A stretch of 64,000 nucleotides of DNA from SZUA-22 sp963751695 (GTDB lineage Bacteria; Bacteroidota; Ignavibacteria; Ignavibacteriales; Melioribacteraceae), in contig CAVVVP010000003.1 of assembly GCA_963751695.1 (NCBI GenBank), positions 124,001 through 188,000 on the forward strand. The letters run 5' to 3'. Positions 34,496 through 44,023 of the stretch are shown here, piece by piece. How positions within the stretch are numbered: position 1 is the stretch's first letter; each line of letters starts with the position of its first letter. Made by a program: the position numbers and the translations under genes. The notes below the pieces were generated by a model, which was not told the DNA's origin, searched no databases, and saw only the letters and a program-made list of their open reading frames with translations.

Positions 34496-36629
34496 TCGAC
34501 TCGTTGAACTATCACCTAGAGCAAATATTAAAATTACACAGATGGGTGAAAATATTATTTTAAGTGCATCAGAAAGTAATTCTCCTACAAATCAGCAGTT
34601 AACATATTTGTGGAGTGAAGATCAGAACAATCCAGAAGCTCTTGGTATTATAGGACAAACAGAGGAAGAAATTCAGATCGCAAAACCTTCTACGTCTGGT
34701 GAGTACTTTATATCACTTACTGTCAAAGATTCAAGTATGCTTGTTGATTCCACTAGAAGTTTTTTCGTTGTTGAAGTTGATAATTTCAACATACAGCCTG
34801 CTAAGTATAATGACAATCCAGAGTGGGTAAAGAACGGGAATATTTACTTACTTTTCTTTAAAGCATTTACACCAGAAGGTACAATTAAAGCAGCGATCCC
34901 AAATCTTGAGTACATAAAAGCAATGGGCTTCAATATTATATGGGTTTTACCAATTACCGAAGTGCCTGGCAATATTGATAACCAAATCAATATTGGCTAT
35001 TACACAAAAGATTTTCTGAAAGTCGAACCGTCTTTAGGAACCGAAGAGGATTATAAGAACTTTGTGGATGCTGCACACGAACTAGGGATAAAAGTAATCC
35101 AAGATATTACTCCAAACCATACGGGCAATGTGCATCCATTTGCAGTGGAGGCATCATTAGCTGGGAGTTATTCTCAGTATTGGAATTATTATCAAACAGA
35201 GCCGATTCCTCATAACACTAATGGACTTGGTGAGTGTGTAACTTCAGATGGTATATACTATTACTGTGCTTTTAGTGATGTCCTCTTAAACTATGATTGG
35301 TCAGATCTAGATGCACAGAAATATATGATAGATGTTTACAAGTATTGGGTTAATGAATTTGGAATAGATGGTTATCGTTTTGATGTTTACTGGGGACCGC
35401 ATAGAAAATATGGTGAAAAAGCAATGGGCATTCCGGTTAGATCAGAACTAAAACACATTAAGCCTGATATTCTTTTGCTTGGAGAAGACGATGGTGTCGG
35501 TGTAGGTACTGAAGTACTTTATGCCGATAAAAATGGTGGATTGGATGCAAGTTACGATTTTCGTCTTTATTTTGATGGAATCAGAGGATTTGGATTCAGC
35601 AGTGCTTCCGTTAATACTCTTCATTCAAAACTAAACAATGCTGGATTTTTCCCAGGAGAAAATTCATACTACCTTCGTTTTATGGAATCTCAAGATGAAG
35701 ATAGAATTAGCTATATCTACAATTCATTTGAAAAAACATCTCCAATGGCAACAGCTGTTTTTATGGCACCGGGCATGCCCATGATCCTTAACGGTCAGGA
35801 AGTTGGATTTGGAAAAGGGATGGGGAATCCAGGTGAACCAGACTTAAATGATAGAAGAAGAGGAATAATTGACTGGAACTTTGGCGGCAAAGACTTGCTT
35901 ACTCCCCACTATCAGAAGTTAGGACAAATTAGGAGACAGTTTAAAGCTTTCTCACAACACCGAAAGGACACGAACGGTGATGGTAATGTAAACGCTGAGG
36001 ATAAATCTGATTTTGATAGATTGGACACAGGCAACGGAATTGTATATTCTTTCTTAAGACCTTGTACTGATTCAAATGGATTTATAGTTGTTAACTTTAG
36101 CAGTTCTTCGCAAAACGTAACAATTGATCTGGCAAGCTCGAACCTTGAATTCTCAACTGATTTTACTCAAGGCAATACCTATTGGATTAATGATCATTAC
36201 AACGGAATAAGCACTCAAGTTCTTGGAAGTGATCTTGCAGATTTCCAAGTATCGCTTGATAGTTATAAATCTGCTATATATACAATTTCAGTTGAAAAAG
36301 AAATGGTTGATCTTCCCGATATTCCTTCAATTGTCAGTGTGAGGAAAAAGGATAATGTAATACCAAGTGAATTCACTCTATTCCAGAACTATCCGAATCC
36401 CTTCAATCCATCTACAACAATAAACTTTTCAATCCCTGAGGGAACCAAGGTTAATTTAAAAGTTTATGATGTATTAGGAAGAATAGTTGAAACCTTGGTT
36501 GATGAACACTTATCGGCTGGTCAATATAGCTATCAATTCAATGCAAGTAATCTGGCGAGTGGAATTTACTTTTATAGATTAACATCTGGTGAATATTCTA
36601 AAGTAAAGAAATTGAGTTTACTAAAGTAG
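34458..36629 (+). CDS. T9SS-secreted GH13 amylase, catalytic and sorting-domain part
   Basis: True coding sequence begins near 34494, in the frame that follows the break. An Ig/PKD-like domain (ITQMGENIILSASESNSPT) precedes a GH13 barrel. Region I is DITPNHTG, region II GYRFDVYW (nucleophile Asp at 35382-35384) and region III LLLGEDDG (acid/base Glu). Region IV reads MESQDEDR, with Gln where most GH13 enzymes have His before the catalytic Asp. An all-beta domain C follows. The last ~80 residues start FQNYPNPFNPSTT and end SKVKKLSLLK, a canonical T9SS type A sorting domain. The enzyme is therefore exported across the outer membrane to cut starch- or glycogen-like glucans. Confidence 0.88.
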   Translation: MVSWNHQNRLIFNRLVELSPRANIKITQMGENIILSASESNSPTNQQLTYLWSEDQNNPEALGIIGQTEEEIQIAKPSTSGEYFISLTVKDSSMLVDSTRSFFVVEVDNFNIQPAKYNDNPEWVKNGNIYLLFFKAFTPEGTIKAAIPNLEYIKAMGFNIIWVLPITEVPGNIDNQINIGYYTKDFLKVEPSLGTEEDYKNFVDAAHELGIKVIQDITPNHTGNVHPFAVEASLAGSYSQYWNYYQTEPIPHNTNGLGECVTSDGIYYYCAFSDVLLNYDWSDLDAQKYMIDVYKYWVNEFGIDGYRFDVYWGPHRKYGEKAMGIPVRSELKHIKPDILLLGEDDGVGVGTEVLYADKNGGLDASYDFRLYFDGIRGFGFSSASVNTLHSKLNNAGFFPGENSYYLRFMESQDEDRISYIYNSFEKTSPMATAVFMAPGMPMILNGQEVGFGKGMGNPGEPDLNDRRRGIIDWNFGGKDLLTPHYQKLGQIRRQFKAFSQHRKDTNGDGNVNAEDKSDFDRLDTGNGIVYSFLRPCTDSNGFIVVNFSSSSQNVTIDLASSNLEFSTDFTQGNTYWINDHYNGISTQVLGSDLADFQVSLDSYKSAIYTISVEKEMVDLPDIPSIVSVRKKDNVIPSEFTLFQNYPNPFNPSTTINFSIPEGTKVNLKVYDVLGRIVETLVDEHLSAGQYSYQFNASNLASGIYFYRLTSGEYSKVKKLSLLK

Positions 36630-36646
36630 GATTGCGGGAAGGAGTG

Positions 36647-37402
36647 TCATTTAGACAGCTCAGCAACCATAATTGCTGCAGCACTAGCTACATTTAGTGA
36701 TTCTGCATTACCAAATTTTGGGATTGTTATAATTTTATCTGCTATTTTAGTTACCTCATCGCTGGGACCATGAGCTTCATTGTTGAGTACAAGAACAGAT
36801 CTTTTCTTTTCTTTTTGTTTAAAAATATTCTCCCCATCCATGTCTGAGCAAAGTATTGTCCAACCATTGCTTTTCAAATCCATAAGATCATTTATTAAAC
36901 TGCTAGAGCCATGAACGTTAATGTTGAATATAGATCCCATTGTTGACCGAATCACTTTTGGATTATAAACATCTACAGATCCATTGCTAACAATTATATT
37001 TTTTATTCCAAACCAATCGCAAGTGCGGATAATTGTCCCGACATTACCAGGATCAGAGATATTATCTAATGCAACAATCAAGTTTTCGTTGTCGCTAATG
37101 TTTAAATAAGTGACTGGAATATTGAGAACTGCAACTATACCTTGAGGAGACTCTGTATCACAAAGTTTTAAAAATTTTTTGTCACTAATCTGCTCAATCC
37201 GGATATTCTTTTTATGCTTGGATAAATCTGGAAAGGTTTTTTTTTGATATCCTTCATTGATAATAAGTACTTCAAATTTTAGCTCGCTATTAAGAGCTTC
37301 ATCAATTAATCTTTGTCCCTCTACAATGAATTTCTTTTCTTTTCTTCGAATCTTCTTTTGGTGTAAACTGGAGTAGTACTTTAATTCATTTTGAGTTAGC
37401 AT
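36647..37402 (-). CDS. TrmH/SpoU-family RNA 2'-O-methyltransferase
   Basis: The 251-residue enzyme has an N-terminal L30e-like substrate-binding domain (KIRRKEKKFIVEGQRLIDEA) and a C-terminal SPOUT knot. Knot motifs are ALDNISDPGNVGTIIRT (motif 1), VLNNEAHG (motif 2) and IPKFGNAESLNVASAAAI (motif 3), all intact, so it should bind SAM and methylate a ribose in rRNA or tRNA. It converges on the amylase gene with 17 bases between stops and lies 36 bases downstream of the coiled-coil gene. The exact RNA target (RlmB-, TsnR- or TrmH-like) cannot be told. Confidence 0.9.
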   Translation of the reverse strand: MLTQNELKYYSSLHQKKIRRKEKKFIVEGQRLIDEALNSELKFEVLIINEGYQKKTFPDLSKHKKNIRIEQISDKKFLKLCDTESPQGIVAVLNIPVTYLNISDNENLIVALDNISDPGNVGTIIRTCDWFGIKNIIVSNGSVDVYNPKVIRSTMGSIFNINVHGSSSLINDLMDLKSNGWTILCSDMDGENIFKQKEKKRSVLVLNNEAHGPSDEVTKIADKIITIPKFGNAESLNVASAAAIMVAELSK

Positions 37403-37438
37403 AGGTTTTATTTGCCTAGATTGAGAATGAAACTAATC

Positions 37439-40400
37439 TTACTTACCTTGCTTTTTGTTATACAACTTAGGTGTTGACAAATCAAGTATCTTAACTTCTT
37501 CAATTTTACTAAGCTCAGATTTGAGCTTATCAACTTTCTCTTGATACGTTTTTTTCATTTTAATAAGCTGAGAAATATGATTAGTATGTTCTTCTTTTTC
37601 AGCTTCTGATGATTTTATATCTTTCTTCAACTGAATTATTAACTCATGAAGTCCATTAACCTTTCCTGTAAGTTCAGAAATAGTTTCTTCTTTTTCAGAA
37701 AGTTTCTTCTCAAATTCATCGTTCTTTATTTTATATTGATAATAGCTGTCACTTGTTTTCTTTAGAAGCTCTTCAAACTCTCCTTCCAAACTGGTTTTAT
37801 TCTCTTCCAATTCTTTTAGTCTTTTCTCAAGGTTTTTATATTTGCTAATGTTGGAAGATTCGTTCGCTTTTAAAGATTCTACTGCTTTCATTATTGCCTT
37901 CTCACTATCCTTAAGAGCTTTAATATTTTCTTCAATTGTTTCTTGTTCACTTTTTAATATCGAAATAGTATCAGATTGATCCGACTCTTTTCTTCTTATT
38001 TCGATAAGCTTTTTTTCTTTTTCATTAATAATATTTTCTCTTTCTATGATCTGCTCTTCGATCGATCTTAATTTAGATTTTGAGCTTTCAACTTCCACTT
38101 TTATCTTCTTATCATACTCCAGAATTGTGTCTTCAATTTTGACAACTTCAGTTTGTAATGACTCTTTCTTCTTTTGTAATTCGCTTACTGTTCTATTTAA
38201 TTCATCAATTTGAGAACTAACCTCATTTTCTTTACTCCTGTTTGACAAGATTTCGTTATTCATTTTTTCAGCGGTTGCTTTCATCTCTTCAATCTGCTGA
38301 ACAATTTCATCTCGTTGTTTTATATTTATATTGATTTCTGAATTTAGTGCTTCAACTTCTTTGCTCTTTTCACCTGTGGCATTTTTAACTTTCTCTAATT
38401 CTTTCTTCTGAATTGAAATTTCTTCTGATAATTGTCCAGTACTCCCTTCGTATTCTTCTATTAGATTTTTTTCTTTAAGAAGATTTGATGACATTTTATC
38501 AATTTCCTTTTGAAGATCATTTTTTCTGACTTCTAACTCCTGAACCTTAATGTTTTCAGAGTTAATCAACTCTTTCTTCTCGAAGGCAAGTTTTTCGGCA
38601 TTCTTTATTACATTTGATTTTTCAGCAGCTTCCTTTTCAAGTTCGACGGTCTCTTGTTTAAGTTTGTTTACTATTTCTTCAATTTCCTGTTTCGAAGCTA
38701 CTTTTACATTCATTTCTTCTTCAATGATACTGGCTTTCTCTTCAAGTTTTTTTATTCGTTCTTCACCAGCATCAAGCAAAGCTTTCTTTTCTATTACAAT
38801 ACGGTCTGTCTCTTCAAGCATACTTGCTTTTGATTCTAATTGTTCACTCAAATCACTAAACTTATTTTGAATCTCTATCAAACTTTTTTCAACTTCGGAT
38901 TTTTCTTTATTCTTTATCTCAATTGTATTTTCAAATTCAAATTTTTGGTCTTCGAAATTTTTCAATACTTCCTTCGTAAAGCTTACAGACTTTTCTAGTG
39001 TTTCCAATTCAACAAGTTTATCTTTGAGAGCTGATTGAATTCTAGAATTTTTTTCATCGAGTTTTTCTGCGACATCCTTTAATTTATTGATGTTTTTCTG
39101 AGACTCTATCTCAATATTCTTTAATTCCACTTTATGGGTATTTTTGAATTCTGATAAATCAGAAATTGATTTATCCAATTCATTTTTTTTCTTTTCTTTC
39201 GTTTCAACCTCAATTTGAATTCTTGATAAACTTGAATTCAATTCTTCAATTTGTGAATTTAGGGTTACGAGCTTTTTCTCAGATTCTTCAATACTAGTTT
39301 GGGTTATTAACTCTTTATCAGAAATCTTATTGACTAATACTTGATAATCTTCTTCTGCTTTAACATGTTTCTCATTCAGTTTTCGTATTGAGTCGTTCAA
39401 ATCATTAAGCTCTGATTTCTTAATCTTTACTTCATCCTCAATTTCTAGGGACGTGGCGTTAAGTACTTTTAATGAAGCTTCTAACTTGGAGATCTCAGAA
39501 TTATAATCCTCACTTTTTGATTGAAAATCGGTTTCTGTTTTTTCCGTTTCTTTCTTGATAATGCTCAGTTTCTCTTCAGAGGTAATTATATTATCTTCAA
39601 TTTCTCTTAAGGTATCTTGAAAAGATATAAGAAGTTCTTCCTTAGTCTTAATAGTTTCTGTCTTATTCTGCAGTAAGGATTCTTTTTCAATTATTGAATC
39701 TTCAAGCACTTTAATTTTTTCGTTATAGTTTTTTATCGTCTCTTCGCTGGATTGCTTTTGCTCATTTAATTCTTTATCCGTTGAATGATGTTTATCTTTC
39801 AATCCGTTAAGACTTTTCTCAAGTTCTTCAACTGATTTTTCAAGCGAAGATTTTTCAGATTGAATACTCAGAATGTCAGATTTTGTTGATTCCAGTTCAG
39901 TTTTTAATTTGAGTAGTGAATCCTCGCTTTTGGTAATTTCACTTTTTTCTTTACTAAGAATTAATTGATTTTCTTCACTGGTTCTTTGTTTTTCTTTTTG
40001 AAGATTGCCTATTTCTTTTTCAAATATTTTTATCTGCTCTTTTAATGAATTCTGTTCGTTTTTATGTTTTTCTATTTCTTCTTTTCTTTTTTCAGATTCT
40101 TTTGTGAGTTTTTCGAGGCTAGCATTTAGCTTATCAACTTTTTTCTGAACCTTTCTTTCCTCCATCATCTTAGCTTTCAAGTCGCCTTTTTCATCAAGTT
40201 CCTTTTCCAATTCTGTAAGATCATCTTTAAACTCTTTAACCTTTTCTTGCAGTTCGGCTTCTGTATTTTTTAATTTTTCAATCTCTTCACTTCGGTTGCT
40301 GATTTCACTACTAAGTTGATCGTGATCAGTTCCTAATTGATTATTTGAGTTTTTAAATTTCTTTAAAACCTTTTCTTCATCATCTATCTTAGTAAGAAGG

Positions 40401-40765
40401 TCTTTAATCCTTTTTTCAAAATTGGCTATTTCTTTTTCTTTATCTTCTTTCTTTTTCTGGAACACATCATTTCCAGTTTGAAGATCACTTTTCTTCTTCT
40501 TTAACTCTCCTACTTCTCTATTAAGTTCAAAAATTATTTTGGATTTTTCTGCCCTTTCTGAAGCTGTGCTTTTTAAGTATTCCTCAATTCTTAACTCCTC
40601 TTTTGCTAGTTCAGAAATTTTATCCTTCATTTGATTGACTTTAGCTTCAAGTCCTTCATAATTTTCATACTTCGTCAATACACTATGCAGTGTGTTTCTA
40701 AGCTCTTCATTTTCCTTGCGTAGCTTATTTATTTTATTATTTTCATTTGGATTAAAAATCTTCAT
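37439..40765 (-). CDS. very long cytoplasmic coiled-coil protein, function unknown
   Basis: About 1108 residues from the ATG at 40765; an ATG five codons earlier is the alternative. Almost the whole length is heptad-patterned, Lys/Glu-rich coiled coil with very few prolines or aromatics. I see no signal peptide, transmembrane segment, ATP-binding Walker motif or hinge, so it is not an SMC protein. A short head, MKIFNPNENNKINKLRKEN, and a tail, ILDLSTPKLYNKKQGK, flank the rod. One continuous coil of this size would be about 150 nm long. A filament, scaffold or polar organiser role is possible, but nothing in the sequence proves it. Low complexity makes similarity searches with it unreliable. 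Confidence 0.7.
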   Translation of the reverse strand: MKIFNPNENNKINKLRKENEELRNTLHSVLTKYENYEGLEAKVNQMKDKISELAKEELRIEEYLKSTASERAEKSKIIFELNREVGELKKKKSDLQTGNDVFQKKKEDKEKEIANFEKRIKDLLTKIDDEEKVLKKFKNSNNQLGTDHDQLSSEISNRSEEIEKLKNTEAELQEKVKEFKDDLTELEKELDEKGDLKAKMMEERKVQKKVDKLNASLEKLTKESEKRKEEIEKHKNEQNSLKEQIKIFEKEIGNLQKEKQRTSEENQLILSKEKSEITKSEDSLLKLKTELESTKSDILSIQSEKSSLEKSVEELEKSLNGLKDKHHSTDKELNEQKQSSEETIKNYNEKIKVLEDSIIEKESLLQNKTETIKTKEELLISFQDTLREIEDNIITSEEKLSIIKKETEKTETDFQSKSEDYNSEISKLEASLKVLNATSLEIEDEVKIKKSELNDLNDSIRKLNEKHVKAEEDYQVLVNKISDKELITQTSIEESEKKLVTLNSQIEELNSSLSRIQIEVETKEKKKNELDKSISDLSEFKNTHKVELKNIEIESQKNINKLKDVAEKLDEKNSRIQSALKDKLVELETLEKSVSFTKEVLKNFEDQKFEFENTIEIKNKEKSEVEKSLIEIQNKFSDLSEQLESKASMLEETDRIVIEKKALLDAGEERIKKLEEKASIIEEEMNVKVASKQEIEEIVNKLKQETVELEKEAAEKSNVIKNAEKLAFEKKELINSENIKVQELEVRKNDLQKEIDKMSSNLLKEKNLIEEYEGSTGQLSEEISIQKKELEKVKNATGEKSKEVEALNSEININIKQRDEIVQQIEEMKATAEKMNNEILSNRSKENEVSSQIDELNRTVSELQKKKESLQTEVVKIEDTILEYDKKIKVEVESSKSKLRSIEEQIIERENIINEKEKKLIEIRRKESDQSDTISILKSEQETIEENIKALKDSEKAIMKAVESLKANESSNISKYKNLEKRLKELEENKTSLEGEFEELLKKTSDSYYQYKIKNDEFEKKLSEKEETISELTGKVNGLHELIIQLKKDIKSSEAEKEEHTNHISQLIKMKKTYQEKVDKLKSELSKIEEVKILDLSTPKLYNKKQGK

Positions 40766-40836
40766 GAAATAACTCTCCAATCATATTTTTTAAAATGAGA
40801 AAAGGTAAATTATTAAAAAGAAGCAACAATGAGAAA

Positions 40837-40865
40837 ATAGTGAATAATTTTTATTCTTTCACTAT
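40837..40865 (-). terminator. stem-loop downstream of rmlA
   Basis: ATAGTGAA (40837-40844) pairs with TTCACTAT (40858-40865), and the 13-base loop contains further A/T pairing. On the minus strand TTTTC follows. It lies about 46 bases after the rmlA stop, so it probably ends the trkA-trkH-rmlA transcript before the coiled-coil gene. Confidence 0.45.
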
Positions 40866-40910
40866 TCAATAATATTTATTCACCCTCAAGATGTGAATTA
40901 TCAATCTAAT

Positions 40911-41781
40911 TTATAAGTCGTCTGATAAAACCTGTGAGAGATAATCACGATATAGACTATTTGGCATATCGGTAATGATCTTTTGTAATTGGTCTTCATC
41001 AATAAATTTTTTTTTGAATGCAATCTCTTCTATGCAAGCAACTTTTAATCCTTGTCTTTCTTCGATCACTCCGAAAAAGTTTGATGCCTGCAGTAACGAA
41101 CTTGGAGTTCCAGTATCCAGCCATGCCACACCACGTCCAATTAGCTGGACGTTTAATTGTTCTTTTTTAAGATAAACATTGTTGACATCTGTAATTTCTA
41201 ATTCGCCTCTTGCAGAGGGTTCTAAGTTTTTTGCAATCTCAACTACATTATTGTCATAAATATAAATTCCGGGAACCGCAAACTTCGACTTTGGAAACTG
41301 AGGTTTTTCTTCCAGGGACAAGACCTTGCCATTTTGATCAAACTCAACGATCCCGTATCTTTCAGGATCAGTAACTCTATATGCAAAGACCGTTCCTCCA
41401 ATATCAAAATTTTGATAAGCTTCATAAAGAAAATTTAGCTTACCATAAAAAATATTATCTCCTAGAATTAACGAAACAGAATCATTATCAATAAATTTTT
41501 CTCCGATAATAAATGCTTCAGCTATTCCATTTGGAGCTTTTTGCAAAGCATATTCAATCTTCATTCCTAGCTGAGAACCATCGCCAAAGAGCTGTTTATA
41601 CAGCGGAATTGTCTCTTCATTTGATATTATTAATACTTCACGAATTCCACCAAGCATTAAATAAAGAAAGAGGATAGTAAATTAGCGGTTTATCATATAT
41701 TACTGCTAATTGTTTACTATAAACTTTTGTAATTGGATAGAGCCTGGAACCTGCTCCTCCAGCCAAGACTATTCCTTTCAT
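40911..41781 (-). CDS. rfbA: glucose-1-phosphate thymidylyltransferase (frame-shifted near the N-terminus)
   Basis: RmlA/RfbA makes dTDP-glucose, the first step of dTDP-rhamnose synthesis. The main frame begins MLGGIREVLIISNEE (ATG at 41657), lacking the nucleotide-binding N-terminus. Upstream, from an ATG at 41781, the sequence reads MKGIVLAGGAGSRLYPITK through KPLIYYPLSLF, exactly the missing part. The two join in the usual LSLFMLGGIRE if one T is removed at 41657-41658. Restored length is 289 residues, normal for the family. Downstream motifs LGDNIFYG, VFAYRVTDPERYGIVEF and WLDTGTPSSL are intact. The gene ends the trk cluster, eight bases after an unknown secreted-protein gene. rmlB, C and D are not in the window. 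Confidence 0.92.
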
Positions 41782-41788
41782 TGCTCAC

Positions 41789-42559
41789 CTATCTTGTAAC
41801 TGTGATATAACCAGTCTTTATTATTGCTTCGAATTCATTGTAGAAAACTATTTTGAATCTACCAGGTCTGGTAAATTGATATCGAAAAAATGTATCGTGC
41901 CATGTTGGATCTATTTTATACTTTTTAGTCTCTATGTATTGATCAAAATCAAACGCATTTCCCTCTTTGCCCCAAAAATCAACTTTTAGAATACTTGAAT
42001 TAAGAGGAGCATAATGGGATATCTTCATATATACCCACCCATTGTTTTTACTTAAGGAAACACTTTTTACAATACCGAGAGGAGTGCCACCAACTAAAAT
42101 GTACTCGCTGAAGATCAATCCGATGCCATCATAATAATTTTCAGATTCTGCAGCTTTAGTATCACTTCTTGTATCTGTTTTAAGTGTCAATAACATTGAG
42201 GATAATGTTTCTTGATCTTCGTTAACAACATAAACTTTAAACTTTCCTGTCTCCGTAAATTTATGATCATACTTTATAAAATTCACTTTTTCTTCTATCT
42301 CAACTACTTTGCTCTCAAATGGTTGGAATGAACCACTCACGAACTTATCTATAAAAAGGTATAGAATGTTGTTTGTTATTGGTTTTCCATTATCATAAAC
42401 AATAAATAGAGATTTACCCCAAGCATCTATGTTCCAAGTATTATTTGTCCCAATAGCCTCGCCATCTTCAGTAACTGATTCAGAAACATAAATGGACTGT
42501 GCAAAGCTTCCGCTAAGGGAAAATAAAAATACGATGAGAAATATTCTAAATCTTTTCAT
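41789..42559 (-). CDS. secreted protein of unknown function
   Basis: The 256-residue protein has a clear signal peptide (MKRFRIFLIVFLFSLSGSFAQ, cleavage after about 21). The remainder is beta-rich, with two Ig-like stretches: WGKSLFIVYDNGKPITNN to KFKVYVVNEDQETL, and IVKSVSLSKNNGWVYMKISH to RFKIVFYNEFEAIIKTGY. I do not recognise a family. It lies 12 bases after trkH and seven bases before rfbA, so it is part of that operon and probably periplasmic or surface-exposed. No Cys lipobox, so not a lipoprotein. Confidence 0.6.
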   Translation of the reverse strand: MKRFRIFLIVFLFSLSGSFAQSIYVSESVTEDGEAIGTNNTWNIDAWGKSLFIVYDNGKPITNNILYLFIDKFVSGSFQPFESKVVEIEEKVNFIKYDHKFTETGKFKVYVVNEDQETLSSMLLTLKTDTRSDTKAAESENYYDGIGLIFSEYILVGGTPLGIVKSVSLSKNNGWVYMKISHYAPLNSSILKVDFWGKEGNAFDFDQYIETKKYKIDPTWHDTFFRYQFTRPGRFKIVFYNEFEAIIKTGYITVTR

Positions 42560-42571
42560 ATTAAATAGAAT

Positions 42572-44023
42572 CTAATTTTTCCAAAAGGATGGTGAAAATA
42601 TAATTAAAACAGTAAACAATTCTAATCTTCCCATTAACATTAAAAATGATAAGAACCATTTACCGAAAGCAGGTAAGTGTGCAAAATTCTCAATCGGTCC
42701 AACCGTTTCAATTGCTGGACCCACATTACCTAAAGACGTTGCAACAGCTCCCATAGATGTTAAAAAATCTAATCCAATTAGAGATAATACTAATGTTCCA
42801 AAAATAAATACTCCAATATATAGTAAAAGAAAGGCCATTATATTTAGAACAATTTCTTGATTGACAGTTGACTTGTTAAATCTTACAGGAAGAACAGCAC
42901 GCGGATGGATCAATCTTCTTAACTCCAATGCACTGTTTTTAATCAGAATTAAATGGCGGACAATCTTTATGCCACCACCAGTTGAACCAGCAGAGCCTCC
43001 AATGAAAAGTAATAAGAAAAATATTACATGAAAGAAAATACCCCACGACAAATAGTCGGCTGTTACAAATCCAGTTGTTGTTATCATTGATACAACTTGA
43101 AATAATGAGTCTCGAAATGTTAATTCAATATCCACATTTGGTTTAAAAACCACTCCCAGTGTTACAATAATTGTAAAAACTAAAACTAAAAGTGAGTAGA
43201 ATCTGAATTCTTCGTTATTGGTGAGAGGTTTAAACTTTCTATGTAACCAGTAGTAGTGAAGAGAAAAATTCATTCCAGCCATGAACATGAAAAGAATAAT
43301 TACGTATTGAATAAAGGGGGAATCAAAGTAAGCGATACTGCTCTGTTTGGTAGAGAAACCTCCAGTTGCCATAGTTGTAAATGAATGACAGATCGAGTCA
43401 AACACATCCATACCCCCGATAAATAAAAGTATTGCTTCAACTAATGTGAATAACACATAAATTCCCCAGAGTCTTTTGGCTGTTTCTCTAATTCTTGGAT
43501 GAATTTTATCTTTTGTTGGTCCAGGAACTTCGGCTACAAACAACTGCATTCCTCCAATTCCCAAAATAGGTAGAATCGCTAAAGAGAGCACTATAAATCC
43601 CATTCCACCAAGCCACTGAGTTAAACTACGCCAAAACAATAATCCGTGAGGTAAAGATTCAATGTCATTTAGGATTGAGGCACCAGTTGTGGTAAATCCA
43701 GACATTGTTTCGAAAAAGGCATCAGTAATACTTGGAATTGATCCATGAACAACAAATGGAATTGCACCGAAGATCGTCATTGCGATCCACCCAAGACTCA
43801 CTACAATGTACCCTTCCCGCTTCCTAATCTCCTTATCACTGCCTTTTGTAAAATAATAAAGTACAAAACCGAAAATAGCAGTACCTATACCAGATATTAG
43901 CAGAACCAGTATATCATCATCACCATAGTAGATGGAAAATGGAATTCCAAACATCATTGCAATTCCATCCAGAATTAAAAGGAAACCTATAATATTTGAA
44001 ATGACCCTTAGATTAATCATCAA
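42572..44023 (-). CDS. trkH: Trk-type potassium transporter membrane subunit
   Basis: The 483-residue polytopic protein belongs to the KtrB/TrkH superfamily and imports K+ through four pseudo-repeated pore loops. The selectivity-loop Gly motifs are visible: FTTTGASI, FTTMATGGFST, ITTTGFVTADY and SLGNVGPAIE. The start overlaps trkA by four bases. Length and the C-terminal RLELFTVLIIFSPSFW are typical. It works with the regulatory NAD-binding TrkA ring encoded immediately upstream. Confidence 0.94.
   Translation of the reverse strand: MMINLRVISNIIGFLLILDGIAMMFGIPFSIYYGDDDILVLLISGIGTAIFGFVLYYFTKGSDKEIRKREGYIVVSLGWIAMTIFGAIPFVVHGSIPSITDAFFETMSGFTTTGASILNDIESLPHGLLFWRSLTQWLGGMGFIVLSLAILPILGIGGMQLFVAEVPGPTKDKIHPRIRETAKRLWGIYVLFTLVEAILLFIGGMDVFDSICHSFTTMATGGFSTKQSSIAYFDSPFIQYVIILFMFMAGMNFSLHYYWLHRKFKPLTNNEEFRFYSLLVLVFTIIVTLGVVFKPNVDIELTFRDSLFQVVSMITTTGFVTADYLSWGIFFHVIFFLLLFIGGSAGSTGGGIKIVRHLILIKNSALELRRLIHPRAVLPVRFNKSTVNQEIVLNIMAFLLLYIGVFIFGTLVLSLIGLDFLTSMGAVATSLGNVGPAIETVGPIENFAHLPAFGKWFLSFLMLMGRLELFTVLIIFSPSFWKN

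Noticed and set aside
38550..38870. 106-residue Ser/Phe-rich ORF on the plus strand
   Set aside because: Antisense shadow of the Lys/Glu-rich coiled-coil gene; composition is what a reversed coiled coil gives.
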